Below are positions 1-7,373 of a stretch of DNA of 64,000 nucleotides, piece after piece (within the stretch, counting starts at the first letter, position 1; each line of letters begins with the position of its first letter). The notes under the pieces were generated by a model. The model was given only the letters and a program-made list of their open reading frames with translations. It made no database searches and had not been told where the DNA came from. The stretch is from JAQUQI01 sp041650035 (GTDB lineage Bacteria; Omnitrophota; Gorgyraeia; JABMRG01): NCBI GenBank assembly GCA_041650035.1, contig JBAZLY010000003.1:1-64000 (forward strand), given 5' to 3'. The translations under genes and the position numbers were made by a program.

Positions 1-1387
1 TATTTGATCGTTCTGTGCTAACAATGGTATCAAGGTCTACCATGTTATTCATATTCCATTGCCCGTATGGGTTTATTTCTGAGACCTCTTTCTTCAGCTG
101 CGCATCACCTATAATAGATTGCTGTTGAGTATCTATTAAGAATATCTTTCCTGGTTTGAGTCTACCAGAGACCTTTATATCGGCTGGGTCTATGTCAACT
201 ACCCCTGCCTCTGATGCCATTACAACAAGTCCATCTTTTGTAATAACATAGCGTGCTGGGCGTAAACCATTTCTATCAAGAACAGCGCCTATTCTCTTTC
301 CATCAGTAAAAGCTATTGCAGATGGACCATCCCATGGCTCCATAAAACAAGCATGGAATCTATAAAAATCTTTTAGCCTGCTGTCCATGTGTTCATCATG
401 CTCCCATGCACTTGGTATAAGCATCATCATTGCATGCGAAAGAGACCTGCCTGACAATACCAGAAGTTCAAATATATTATCTATTGTTGCTGAATCGCTG
501 CCTCCCTCCACTATAACAGGTTTGACCTTTTCAATATCATTACCAAATAGTTCACTTGTCATCATCCTCTCTCTTGCGCGTATCCAATTAATATTACCTC
601 GTAGAGTATTTATCTCGCCATTATGTGCCAGAAATCTGAATGGCTGCGCAAGGTCCCATGTAGGAAATGTGTTTGTACTGTAACGTGAATGTATAAGGCA
701 AACTGCACTCTCTATTTTCTTATCATCTAAATCGATGAAAAACGATTTAAGCTGAGATGGCATCAGCAGTCCTTTGTAGCTTAATGTCCTGCAAGAAAGA
801 TTTGTTATATAAAAAAATCTTTTTTGTGCAAAACTGGCTTTATGTATATTATTCTCAACCTGTTTGCGTATCACATAGAGCTTTCTCTCAAAGCTAAGCA
901 TATCTTTTATTTCTTTTCCTATCCCAATAAATACCTGCGCTACATATGGCATAGAACCCTTAGCGCTTTCTCCTATTACCGAGGAGTCTACAGGAACATC
1001 TCGCCACCCTAGAAGCCTCTGGCCTTCCTCTTGTATAATCTTTTCAAAAGTCTCTATGCATAATTTTTTATCCTTTTCGTCTTGTGGCAGAAATATAAGC
1101 CCTATGCCATATTCACCGACTTTTGGCAAAATTATGCCTATCTTTTTACATTCTTCTTTTAAAAAAATATGGGGAATCTGGATCAGTATGCCTGCGCCAT
1201 CTCCTGTTTTAGGGTCTGCTCCGACTGCACCTCGGTGACTTAGACGCTCTAAAACCTCTATTCCCTTTTTGATAATGCTGTAAGACTTCTTTCCCTTGAT
1301 GTCACAAACAAAGCCAACACCACAGTTATCATGCTCAAACTGCGGATCATATAACCCCTGTTTTTTTGGCAAGTTGTTGTTTATCAT
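1..1387 (-). CDS. gltB: Glutamate synthase large subunit, N-terminal part (cut by window edge)
   Basis: The frame is open from an ATG at 1387 to the window edge, so only about 460 residues are seen. The product makes glutamate from 2-oxoglutarate and glutamine in the cytoplasm; the visible part is the class II glutamine amidotransferase domain. The nucleophile is Cys22 in CGVGF, preceded by a 21-residue stretch that families of this type remove as a propeptide. Further family motifs are RGAVGADPKTGDGAG, SRYSTNTFPTW, LAHNGEINT and EPWDGPSAI, and DRNGLRPARY near the end. The ATG overlaps the stop of the upstream Fis-like gene by four bases (ATGA), so translation is probably coupled. It is the last visible member of the nitrogen cluster. 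The synthase and FMN domains lie outside the window. Confidence 0.95.
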   Translation of the reverse strand, partial: MINNNLPKKQGLYDPQFEHDNCGVGFVCDIKGKKSYSIIKKGIEVLERLSHRGAVGADPKTGDGAGILIQIPHIFLKEECKKIGIILPKVGEYGIGLIFLPQDEKDKKLCIETFEKIIQEEGQRLLGWRDVPVDSSVIGESAKGSMPYVAQVFIGIGKEIKDMLSFERKLYVIRKQVENNIHKASFAQKRFFYITNLSCRTLSYKGLLMPSQLKSFFIDLDDKKIESAVCLIHSRYSTNTFPTWDLAQPFRFLAHNGEINTLRGNINWIRARERMMTSELFGNDIEKVKPVIVEGGSDSATIDNIFELLVLSGRSLSHAMMMLIPSAWEHDEHMDSRLKDFYRFHACFMEPWDGPSAIAFTDGKRIGAVLDRNGLRPARYVITKDGLVVMASEAGVVDIDPADIKVSGRLKPGKIFLIDTQQQSIIGDAQLKKEVSEINPYGQWNMNNMVDLDTIVSTERSN

Positions 1388-1608
1388 CTTTTAAACCTTG
1401 TTACATCTATTTTTAAATGCTTAACTTTTTTATGCAGCGTGTTCCGACTAAGACCTAATATCTTAGATGCCATAGCCTGGTTGCCAAAAGACCTGTCCAG
1501 AGCTTTCTCTATAAGCATCTTTTCAACATGACAAATAATATTCTCATAGATTTCCCCGATGCTTAATCCTGCAAAGTTTTCTTCTATGCTATCTACGATG
1601 CGTTTCAT
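1384..1608 (-). CDS. Stand-alone Fis/NtrC-type helix-turn-helix protein
   Basis: This 74-residue protein consists almost entirely of an HTH_8 (Fis-like) domain. The C-terminal half, with IEKALDRSFGN, MASKILGLSRNTL and HKKVKHL, matches the layout of the DNA-binding tail of NtrC-family activators and of Fis. No receiver or sigma-54 ATPase domain is present, so it cannot itself open sigma-54 promoters. It lies between glnA and gltB, 96 bp after glnA's stop, and overlaps gltB by four bases. A role in regulating nitrogen genes or in DNA architecture is inferred from position alone. The length is below that of E. coli Fis (98 residues). The HTH call is firm; the function is not. Confidence 0.8.
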   Translation of the reverse strand: MKRIVDSIEENFAGLSIGEIYENIICHVEKMLIEKALDRSFGNQAMASKILGLSRNTLHKKVKHLKIDVTRFKR

Positions 1609-1704
1609 ATCTAAAATCGCCTATTTTTTAAGCATCTGCCATCAAAAAAACAATCCTTTTACGCATACACGAAATTAAATTTTATGGCCTGACTATTTGA
1701 TGCT

Positions 1705-3036
1705 TCAGGAGATTGATAGGTACTTATCAAGTTCATACTGCGAAACCTGAATCCTGTAATCATCCCATTCTTTCTTTTTAAGCTTTACAAATCTTTCAAA
1801 TATATGATCCCCGAGTATCTTCTTTACAAGCTTACTATCTTCAGTTATAGATATTGCGTACCCGAGACTATCTGGTAAAGTCTCTATACTCTTTTTCTTT
1901 CTTTCAGTATCAGAGAGATGGTACAGGTTCAGTTCCATTGGATTGGGCACCTTATAACCTTTTTCAATACCTTCTAACCCTGCATGAAGCATAGCAGCAA
2001 ATGTAAGATAAGGATTGCATGCTGGATCGCATGCCCTGAATTCACAACGTGTTGCTTTTTCCTGGCCTGGATGATAAAGAGGTACTCTTACAAGCGCGCT
2101 TCTGTTTCTGCGGCTCCATGCTATATATACCGGCGCTTCGTAACCAGGAACCAACCTTTTATATGAGTTTGTTGTCTGGGCAAATATTGAACATATCTCT
2201 TTAGCATGCTTTAATAGCCCTGCAATATAACTATAAGCAGTACTTGAGAGATTATCTTTTGACTTGGCATCAAAGAATTCATTCTTACTTCCCTTAAAAA
2301 GCGACTGGTGCGTATGCATGCCACTTCCATTCTGGCCAAATATAGGCTTTGGCATAAAGGTAGCATAAACTCCGAACTTACTGGCTATCTCTTTAACCAC
2401 AATCCTATAAGTTATAACATCATCTGCCATCTTCAAAGCATCATCATAACGCATATCTACTTCATGCTGCGATGGCGCTACCTCATGGTGGGAATACTCA
2501 ACTTTTATACCCATCTTTTCTAATGCAAGAACTGTCTCTCTTCTTAAATCACTTGCTACATCTAGTGTAGTTAAATCAAAGTAGCCGCCCTTATCCAGTA
2601 TCTCTGTGCCGTTATCATTCTTAAAATAGAAGAACTCAAGTTCAGGGCCTAAATAAAAATGATCAAAACCCATATCTTTTGCCCTTTTAAGAGCTTTCTT
2701 TAGCACGTGTCTTGGATCTCCTTCATAAGGCATCCTATCAGGAGTCAATATATCACATACCATCCTTGCAACAGCTTTCTCTGTAGGACGCCATGGAAGT
2801 ATCTGGAATGTATCTGGATCAGGCATAGCTATCATATCCGATTCTTCTATATCCTGATAGCCTGTGATAGATGAGCCATCAAATCCCATGCCATTCTCTA
2901 GTGCCCCTTCAAGCTCGCTATCTGTAATTGAAAAACTCTTAACCTGACCCAAAATGTCAGTAAACCATAACCTTATAAACTTTACATCATGTTCTTTGAC
3001 TAACTTTATTATCTCCTGCTTTGTCCTCTTTGCCAT
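1705..3036 (-). CDS. glnA: Type I glutamine synthetase
   Basis: This enzyme condenses ammonia and glutamate to glutamine with ATP in the cytoplasm. At 443 residues it has the length of the shorter GSI-alpha group. Visible signatures are GFDGSSITGY near residue 50, the metal/ATP-site segment MPKPIFGQNGSGMHTH and CEFRACDPACNPYL. A tyrosine occurs in the NLYHLSD segment that carries the adenylylation site in other bacteria, but alpha-type enzymes also have one there, so control by adenylylation cannot be judged. The gene follows the P-II gene by 175 bp and a terminator-like hairpin (3062-3105) lies between them, suggesting that its transcription is attenuated separately from amt-glnB. Confidence 0.97.
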   Translation of the reverse strand: MAKRTKQEIIKLVKEHDVKFIRLWFTDILGQVKSFSITDSELEGALENGMGFDGSSITGYQDIEESDMIAMPDPDTFQILPWRPTEKAVARMVCDILTPDRMPYEGDPRHVLKKALKRAKDMGFDHFYLGPELEFFYFKNDNGTEILDKGGYFDLTTLDVASDLRRETVLALEKMGIKVEYSHHEVAPSQHEVDMRYDDALKMADDVITYRIVVKEIASKFGVYATFMPKPIFGQNGSGMHTHQSLFKGSKNEFFDAKSKDNLSSTAYSYIAGLLKHAKEICSIFAQTTNSYKRLVPGYEAPVYIAWSRRNRSALVRVPLYHPGQEKATRCEFRACDPACNPYLTFAAMLHAGLEGIEKGYKVPNPMELNLYHLSDTERKKKSIETLPDSLGYAISITEDSKLVKKILGDHIFERFVKLKKKEWDDYRIQVSQYELDKYLSIS

Positions 3037-3061
3037 TTCATCCCCCTATTTTTTGGCTTTT

Positions 3062-3105
3062 AAAGAAAAACGTTCTAAAAATAGCATTTAGCTTTTTTAG
3101 AACGT
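3062..3105 (-). terminator. Terminator-like hairpin between glnB and glnA
   Basis: On the minus strand, ACGTTCTAAAAA pairs with TTTTTAGAACGT around a short loop, extended by an inner GC/GC pair past one unpaired base. A T-rich tail (TTTTTCTTT) follows at 3062-3069. The same transcript has an earlier small hairpin, TGCAC/GTGCA with loop ATAGTTT, around 3125-3145. It sits 25 bp before the glnA start codon, so it would act as an attenuator of glnA within the cluster rather than as the end of the operon. Confidence 0.7.
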
Positions 3106-3211
3106 CTTTGTCCCTGCGCTAATTCTGCACAAACTATGTGCATTTATGTTTACAACCCTACACCATTATAAGTAAAAAATAGACTCTTTTGGTAACCTGT
3201 TCTTTAAAAAA

Positions 3212-3553
3212 TCAACCTATAGCCGCATTTCCTCTTTCACCTGTTCTTATCCTTATACACTCTTGCAGATCAAGCACAAATATCTTCCCATCCCCTATCT
3301 TATCTGTCTTAGCGCCTCTTATAATAGCCTTTATGGTAGGCTCGACAAAATCTTCGTTTACCGCTATATCAAGCCTGATCTTCTTTAAGAGGTTTATATC
3401 ATGTATGACACCTCTATAAGTCTCTGTATAGCCTTTTTGCTGCCCACAGCCCAAAGCATTAGTAACTGTCATCTTATATACCTCTGCTTCATATAATGCC
3501 TTCTTTACATCTGGCAGCTTATGTGGCTGTATCATCGCAATTATAAGTTTCAT
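3212..3553 (-). CDS. glnB: P-II family nitrogen regulator lacking the uridylylated tyrosine
   Basis: At 113 residues this is a full-length P-II signal protein, which senses 2-oxoglutarate and ATP/ADP and controls AmtB and other nitrogen proteins. The motifs QKGYTETYRG (T-loop, residues 39-48) and TDKIGDGKIFV (residues 83-93) are intact. Aligned without gaps to E. coli GlnB, position 51 is His in RGVIHD rather than Tyr, so uridylylation at the usual site is impossible. It follows amt by 11 bp on the same strand, the common amt-glnK pairing, so it may function as a GlnK. The symbol glnB is used loosely. The start is the only ATG and fits the family N-terminus MKLIIAMIQP. Confidence 0.96.
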   Translation of the reverse strand: MKLIIAMIQPHKLPDVKKALYEAEVYKMTVTNALGCGQQKGYTETYRGVIHDINLLKKIRLDIAVNEDFVEPTIKAIIRGAKTDKIGDGKIFVLDLQECIRIRTGERGNAAIG

Positions 3554-3564
3554 TTTAGTTCTCC

Positions 3565-4821
3565 TTATTCTGTTGTAAATATCTGAAATCCTGCATATGA
3601 CTCCATGCCATGTTCACCAATATCTAAGCCTTTAAACTCCTCTTCGCGGGAAACACGTAGGCCTATAGTCATCTCTATAACTTTAAAAACTATTCCCATA
3701 GTAACTAATATAAACGCAATGACTGTACTGACTCCTAAAATTTGTATAAGGAGCTGCTTTATGCCTCCGCCGTAGATGAGTCCATTATTGGTTAAGCCTA
3801 AGGTTTTCTGTCCAAATATACCTATAGATATAGTGCCCCATATACCATTTAAGCCATGAACTGAAACAGCTCCTACAGGATCGTCTATACAAAACCTATC
3901 AAGCAATGCTACTCCAAGCACAACAATTATACCCCCTATTCCTCCTATCAATAGTGCCGCCCACGGCTCTATAAAAGCACATGGGGCTGTTATTGCGACC
4001 AAGCCTGCTAGAGCACCGTTCATAGCCATTGAGAGGTCTGGCTTTCCAAACATCTTCCAGATTGTAAACATCGCTGTAATCCCGCCCATTGCCGCAGCTA
4101 TATTTGTATTCATAGCCACTCTTCCTATCAGTGAACCATCCCCTACGCTTAAAGTAGAACCTGGGTTGAAACCAAACCAGCCAAACCACAATATAAATAC
4201 TCCTAAGGAAGCCAACGGTATAGAATGGCCTGCTATTACATTTGCGCTGCCATCTGAATTATATTTGCCTATTCTGGGTTTTAGTATTATAGTTCCTATC
4301 AATGCAGCAAAGCCTCCTACAGTGTGCACAACTGTTGAACCCGCAAAATCCATAAAATTGAGTTTCGCAAGCCAGCCTCCACCCCATATCCAATGGCCTA
4401 CAATAGGATATATAAAAGCAGATATTATAAAGGAATATATAAGATACGCCTTAAACTTCATCCTCTCTGCCATGCCACCAGCTACTATTGTTGCGGCAGC
4501 CCCACAAAATGCTGCCTGGAAGAGCCAAAAAGCAAAGATAGGTATATCAACTGGTGATTTTGCATTCACCATAAACCATCCTTTAAGCCCAATAAAGCTA
4601 TTACTTGGCCCGAACATTATGGCATAACCACAGATGAAAAATCCTATTGATGCCATGCAGAAATCTAGAAAATTCTTTGTAAGTATATTGCATGTATTTT
4701 TGGAGCGTATAAAACCAGCTTCAACCATGCCGAAACCTGCCTGCATGAAAAAAACTAAAAAGGCAGCTATAAGTACCCATAGAGTATCTACTCCTATTGT
4801 AACAGCATAACTAGTATCCAT
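3565..4821 (-). CDS. amt: Ammonium transporter
   Basis: This 418-residue inner-membrane channel for ammonium has the Amt/Rh repeat of hydrophobic helices. The paired pore histidines appear in VVHTVGGFAAL and VSVHGLNGIWG. The motifs FWLFQAAFCGAAATI, LWFGWFGFNPGSTLS and GGITAMFTIWKMFGKPDLSMAMNG are also typical. No signal peptide is evident; the N-terminus begins in an extracytoplasmic helix as in shorter Amt proteins. It is followed by the P-II gene 11 bp away, whose product normally plugs the channel when nitrogen is plentiful. The upstream neighbour, 21 bp away, encodes an outer-membrane protein. Confidence 0.97.
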   Translation of the reverse strand: MDTSYAVTIGVDTLWVLIAAFLVFFMQAGFGMVEAGFIRSKNTCNILTKNFLDFCMASIGFFICGYAIMFGPSNSFIGLKGWFMVNAKSPVDIPIFAFWLFQAAFCGAAATIVAGGMAERMKFKAYLIYSFIISAFIYPIVGHWIWGGGWLAKLNFMDFAGSTVVHTVGGFAALIGTIILKPRIGKYNSDGSANVIAGHSIPLASLGVFILWFGWFGFNPGSTLSVGDGSLIGRVAMNTNIAAAMGGITAMFTIWKMFGKPDLSMAMNGALAGLVAITAPCAFIEPWAALLIGGIGGIIVVLGVALLDRFCIDDPVGAVSVHGLNGIWGTISIGIFGQKTLGLTNNGLIYGGGIKQLLIQILGVSTVIAFILVTMGIVFKVIEMTIGLRVSREEEFKGLDIGEHGMESYAGFQIFTTE

Positions 4822-4842
4822 ATCTATCCTCCTGTTATATAT

Positions 4843-5613
4843 TTAAAAAGTAAATCCTAAAGCTCCACCGCCATAAAATTCATTATCCTGGTTGCCATCA
4901 TCCGACTTTTTAAGATCACCAAATGGGATTACATACCCTACCCTTGGTACCAAGGTACAGTTCTTTGAAAGGTTTATTGTTAAGCCTGCGTTAAACTCCA
5001 CATCGCCGCCTTGTCCTCTGATAAAAAGCTTATCATTATAACCAACATGCCCTCCTAAATCTAAACTAGCTGGTATATTTGGTATCAATACACTATGACT
5101 TAATTCAGCAATAATATAATCGCCATGACCCCCGCCTTTTTCTTCATTCTCAAAATCGTGGTACCATGTAATAGAAGGCGACAGCAATGCATCAACACTA
5201 GCGCCTATATAGAACTCCTGGGAGCGTAGCTTTGCCCCTATGAAATCATAATATGTATAACCACCGCATACAGATACAGGTAGTTCTGTATATTCCTTCA
5301 GATCAAGCGTATAGCCTGCAGAATAATCCAGTTCGTCTGAATCCAGAGTATCGTTATTGCCTATATCAAAACTTCCCCATATACTTGCATTAAAACCATA
5401 GGCGTCTACATATACACCCGGCTGTATCACAGGATCATTATCTAGCTTAAAACCACGCCACATATATTTTGAGTATACGGCTGTATCTGCGCTTATATTT
5501 ATATCTGTTCCCTCAAACAGACTCTCTCTTGCGACATCTTCTTTTGCCATGACGTTGCTTGGTATCAATGACGCTACAAAGAACGATGCTATTGCAAAAA
5601 TCACTCTTCTCAT
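4843..5613 (-). CDS. Outer-membrane beta-barrel protein of the nitrogen cluster (TorF-like)
   Basis: The 256-residue product begins with a signal peptide (MRRVIFAIASFFVASLIPS, cleavage after NVMA) and continues as alternating short polar and aromatic strands. These include YSKYMWRGFKLDNDPVIQPG, and the chain ends in GGALGFTF with a terminal Phe, as usual for BamA-dependent barrels. It resembles the TorF-family putative porins. The ATG at 5613 was chosen because a strong ribosome site (AAAGGAGG) precedes it; an upstream in-frame codon at 5664 lies inside the attenuator hairpin. Its place next to amt suggests passage of ammonium or another nitrogen source through the outer membrane, which is inference. 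Confidence 0.75.
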   Translation of the reverse strand: MRRVIFAIASFFVASLIPSNVMAKEDVARESLFEGTDINISADTAVYSKYMWRGFKLDNDPVIQPGVYVDAYGFNASIWGSFDIGNNDTLDSDELDYSAGYTLDLKEYTELPVSVCGGYTYYDFIGAKLRSQEFYIGASVDALLSPSITWYHDFENEEKGGGHGDYIIAELSHSVLIPNIPASLDLGGHVGYNDKLFIRGQGGDVEFNAGLTINLSKNCTLVPRVGYVIPFGDLKKSDDGNQDNEFYGGGALGFTF

Positions 5614-5642
5614 AATATCTATTGCCTCCTTTTCTATAAAAT

Positions 5643-5696
5643 AAAAAACGCCTGATATCAGCACTTTCTTTGCTATGATCAGACGCTTCTATGCGC
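5643..5696 (-). promoter_or_regulatory. Attenuator hairpin before the outer-membrane protein gene
   Basis: On the minus strand GCGTCTGAT pairs with ATCAGGCGT (two wobble pairs), followed by a run TTTTTTATTTT, giving an intrinsic terminator at 5643-5686. Overlapping its 5' arm is a second hairpin, GCGC-ATAGAA-GCGT (5683-5696), whose six-base loop has A at position 1 and G at position 4. The two structures share bases 5683-5686 and compete. It stands between the sigma-like gene (stop at 5721) and the porin gene's ribosome site. Confidence 0.65.
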
Positions 5697-5720
5697 TTTT
5701 ACATATCTACAAGTAAACAT

Positions 5721-6236
5721 CTACCACATCTGGTAACCTTTTCTTTTGGCTTTCTCTACAATCCTCTTCTTATATTTTACGACCATAACATGCGAAATTA
5801 CCATATTTTGAGCAATCTCTCTTACTGTATATCCCTTTATGAGAAATGAGAGGACTTGACGCTCTCTATTAGTTAAGTCTTTGTCTTTTATATCATTTAT
5901 TGTCATCATGTTATCTGATCCAGAGAAACTAACATTTCTATTGTCTGCTATTGTATCCATCAGCGCTATGTCAGAACCTGACATTGGTTCATCAAGGCTT
6001 AATAGGAAAGCTTTCGGCCGTCCTTTTCTTAAGAAATTTAGTATATGGAACTCGCAACCTTTTATCACGTATGATTCATTTATACCTATTGGAAGACCAT
6101 CACTATATTTTTGCCACAGATATAGGCACATTTCCTGATAAAGATCTTCTTGGTCATAGAAACCCCGTAATAGATGTTTGTGCGCAATGCTTCTAAGCGC
6201 TGGGGTTATCTTCTCGAGTAAAACCTTAAAATCCAT
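5721..6236 (-). CDS. Sigma-70-like regulator with C-terminal HTH
   Basis: The 171-residue product looks like a small sigma factor. Residues about 20-85 (YDQEDLYQEMCLYLWQKY, SYVIKGCEFHILNFLRKG) resemble sigma region 2, then there is a SLDEP linker. The last 55 residues (LTNRERQVLSFLIKGYTVREIA, followed by HVMVVKYKKRI) form a region 4 or LuxR-type helix-turn-helix. ATG at 6236 was chosen because GGAG lies eight bases before it; an in-frame TTG at 6254 has no such site. It is the first gene of the nitrogen cluster and has attenuators on both sides. Whether it is a true sigma factor or a DNA-binding regulator cannot be told from sequence. Confidence 0.75.
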   Translation of the reverse strand: MDFKVLLEKITPALRSIAHKHLLRGFYDQEDLYQEMCLYLWQKYSDGLPIGINESYVIKGCEFHILNFLRKGRPKAFLLSLDEPMSGSDIALMDTIADNRNVSFSGSDNMMTINDIKDKDLTNRERQVLSFLIKGYTVREIAQNMVISHVMVVKYKKRIVEKAKRKGYQMW

Positions 6237-6257
6237 AACATTATCTCCAGACAAAAG

Positions 6258-6307
6258 AAAAAAGGCGCCTGTTGCCTCACTTTGGCATCAGACGCCCCGC
6301 TTTGGGC
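6258..6307 (-). promoter_or_regulatory. Second attenuator in the nitrogen leader
   Basis: A 13-bp stem with one mismatch (GGCGTCTGATGCC with GGCAACAGGCGCC, loop AAAGTGA) is followed by TTTTTT, an intrinsic terminator at 6258-6296 on the minus strand. A competing hairpin, GCCC-AAAGCG-GGGC at 6294-6307, shares the base of the terminator stem. Its hexaloop has A at position 1 and G at position 4. The ribosome site of the sigma-like gene follows directly. Confidence 0.7.
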
Positions 6308-6340
6308 TTTTACTAATATATTATATCGTCTACATAAAAT

Positions 6341-6380
6341 AAAAAAGGCGTTCTTTTGGAACGCCCCGTTGCTTTCACTT
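6341..6380 (-). promoter_or_regulatory. First attenuator in the nitrogen leader
   Basis: A perfect 7-bp stem (GGCGTTC/GAACGCC, loop CAAAA, 6347-6365) followed by TTTTTTATTTT ends about 60 bases after the predicted start of transcription. The segment before it, GTGAAAGCAACGGGG, can form a weaker hairpin with loop AACGGG (A1, G4) that overlaps the 5' arm. Nearer the transcript start is AAAATAC/GTATTTT with loop AGAGTAA. Confidence 0.65.
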
Positions 6381-6409
6381 AAAAATACTTACTCTGTATT
6401 TTCAAAAAG

Positions 6410-6438
6410 AGTATACCATACAAACTTTTAGAAGTCAA
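6410..6438 (-). promoter_or_regulatory. Sigma-70 promoter of the nitrogen cluster
   Basis: TTGACT (6433-6438) and TATACT (6410-6415) are separated by exactly 17 bp on the minus strand, placing the transcript start near 6403. The match is close to consensus, so control is more likely at the downstream attenuators than at initiation. No sigma-54 motif was seen nearby. Confidence 0.8.
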
Positions 6439-6667
6439 GGGATTGTATAAAAAACTGGCTGGGTACTCCTGTATACGTTATAAATGCATATCTATCAACC
6501 AACCGCCATTATTATACGACATATAGCTTAAATATCAAGAAATACTGGTCAAACAGAGATAGGTTTTGCCTGCACTGCGAAGTCCCGAGCCTGTCAAAAG
6601 AAGTCTGCCGAAGTGTTCATTTTGTCCGGTGTAGAGAAGCGGACATTGTAATCCGGACTAATTTTAG
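6439..6667. other. Intergenic region between phoU and the nitrogen promoter
   Basis: I see no gene here. Near phoU's stop a 6-bp inverted repeat (GTCCGG/CCGGAC, on the minus strand) could end the Pho transcript but lacks a T-run. The remainder is featureless. Confidence 0.5.
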
Positions 6668-7351
6668 TTATCTTGTTTTTCCATTATCAAGCTTTTCTGG
6701 GTGGTGTTTTACAACCTTTGCCTGCACCATATATATAACATCCTCTGCAATATTTGTAGCATGGTCACAAATTCTTTCCAGATGGCGGGCTATTAGAAGA
6801 AGCGATACGGCCTTTGAAGCAGTTAACGGGTCTTTACTAATATAATCATTTATCAGTTCTTCCTGTATAAGATTCCTTAGGTTGTCAGCGCCCGAATCAG
6901 AAAGTATAACATGTTTGGCCAGTTTTTCATTGCGGTTTACAAATGCATTTATGGCATCCTTTACCATTGCCCGTGATATACCTGTCAGTTTTGGTATATC
7001 TATAAGCGGCTTTAGCAAAGGCTCATCTGCCAGCTCAAGGTCTCTTTGCGCAATGTTTACTGCCAAATCTGCAACTCTCTCCAATTCTGCATTGATCTTC
7101 ATACCTGTAGTGATAAAACGTAAATCTGTGGCCATGGGCTGCCTAAGAACCAAAAGGTCTATAGCCTCTTCTTCGATAGCCAGTTCTAATTCGTCTATCG
7201 TTTTGTCATTATCTATAACAGATTGGGCCAATTTCTTATCACGGTTTTTTAATGCCTCGACAGACTTATATATTGCCTCTTCAGCAAGAACCGCCATCTT
7301 CAATATATCTGTATTTAACTTTTTTAAATCCTCATCAAAATGTCTGTTCAT
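6668..7351 (-). CDS. phoU: Phosphate transport system regulator PhoU
   Basis: The 227-residue cytoplasmic protein has two repeated three-helix PhoU domains. The signature ELERVADLAVNIAQR (first repeat) is mirrored by HLERICDHATNIAEDV (second repeat), which hold the metal-binding acidic residues. PhoU links the Pst transporter to the PhoR kinase and keeps the Pho response off when phosphate is plentiful. It is the last gene of the pst block, 22 bp after pstB, and the usual gene order pstSCAB-phoU is conserved. Length is close to the 235-240 residues usual for the family. Confidence 0.97.
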   Translation of the reverse strand: MNRHFDEDLKKLNTDILKMAVLAEEAIYKSVEALKNRDKKLAQSVIDNDKTIDELELAIEEEAIDLLVLRQPMATDLRFITTGMKINAELERVADLAVNIAQRDLELADEPLLKPLIDIPKLTGISRAMVKDAINAFVNRNEKLAKHVILSDSGADNLRNLIQEELINDYISKDPLTASKAVSLLLIARHLERICDHATNIAEDVIYMVQAKVVKHHPEKLDNGKTR

Positions 7352-7373
7352 GTCTCACCTCTTTTTTAAGAAT

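Noticed and set aside
1705..3212. Known glutamine riboswitch before glnA
   Set aside because: The leader does not show the conserved core of the glnA or downstream-peptide motifs; only the terminator hairpin is visible.
4166..4627. Plus-strand open frame opposite amt
   Set aside because: Hydrophobic-looking product is the shadow of amt helices; amt itself is unambiguous.
6410..6560. Sigma-54 promoter for the nitrogen cluster
   Set aside because: No GG-N10-GC element at suitable distance; the sigma-70 boxes at 6410-6438 fit much better.
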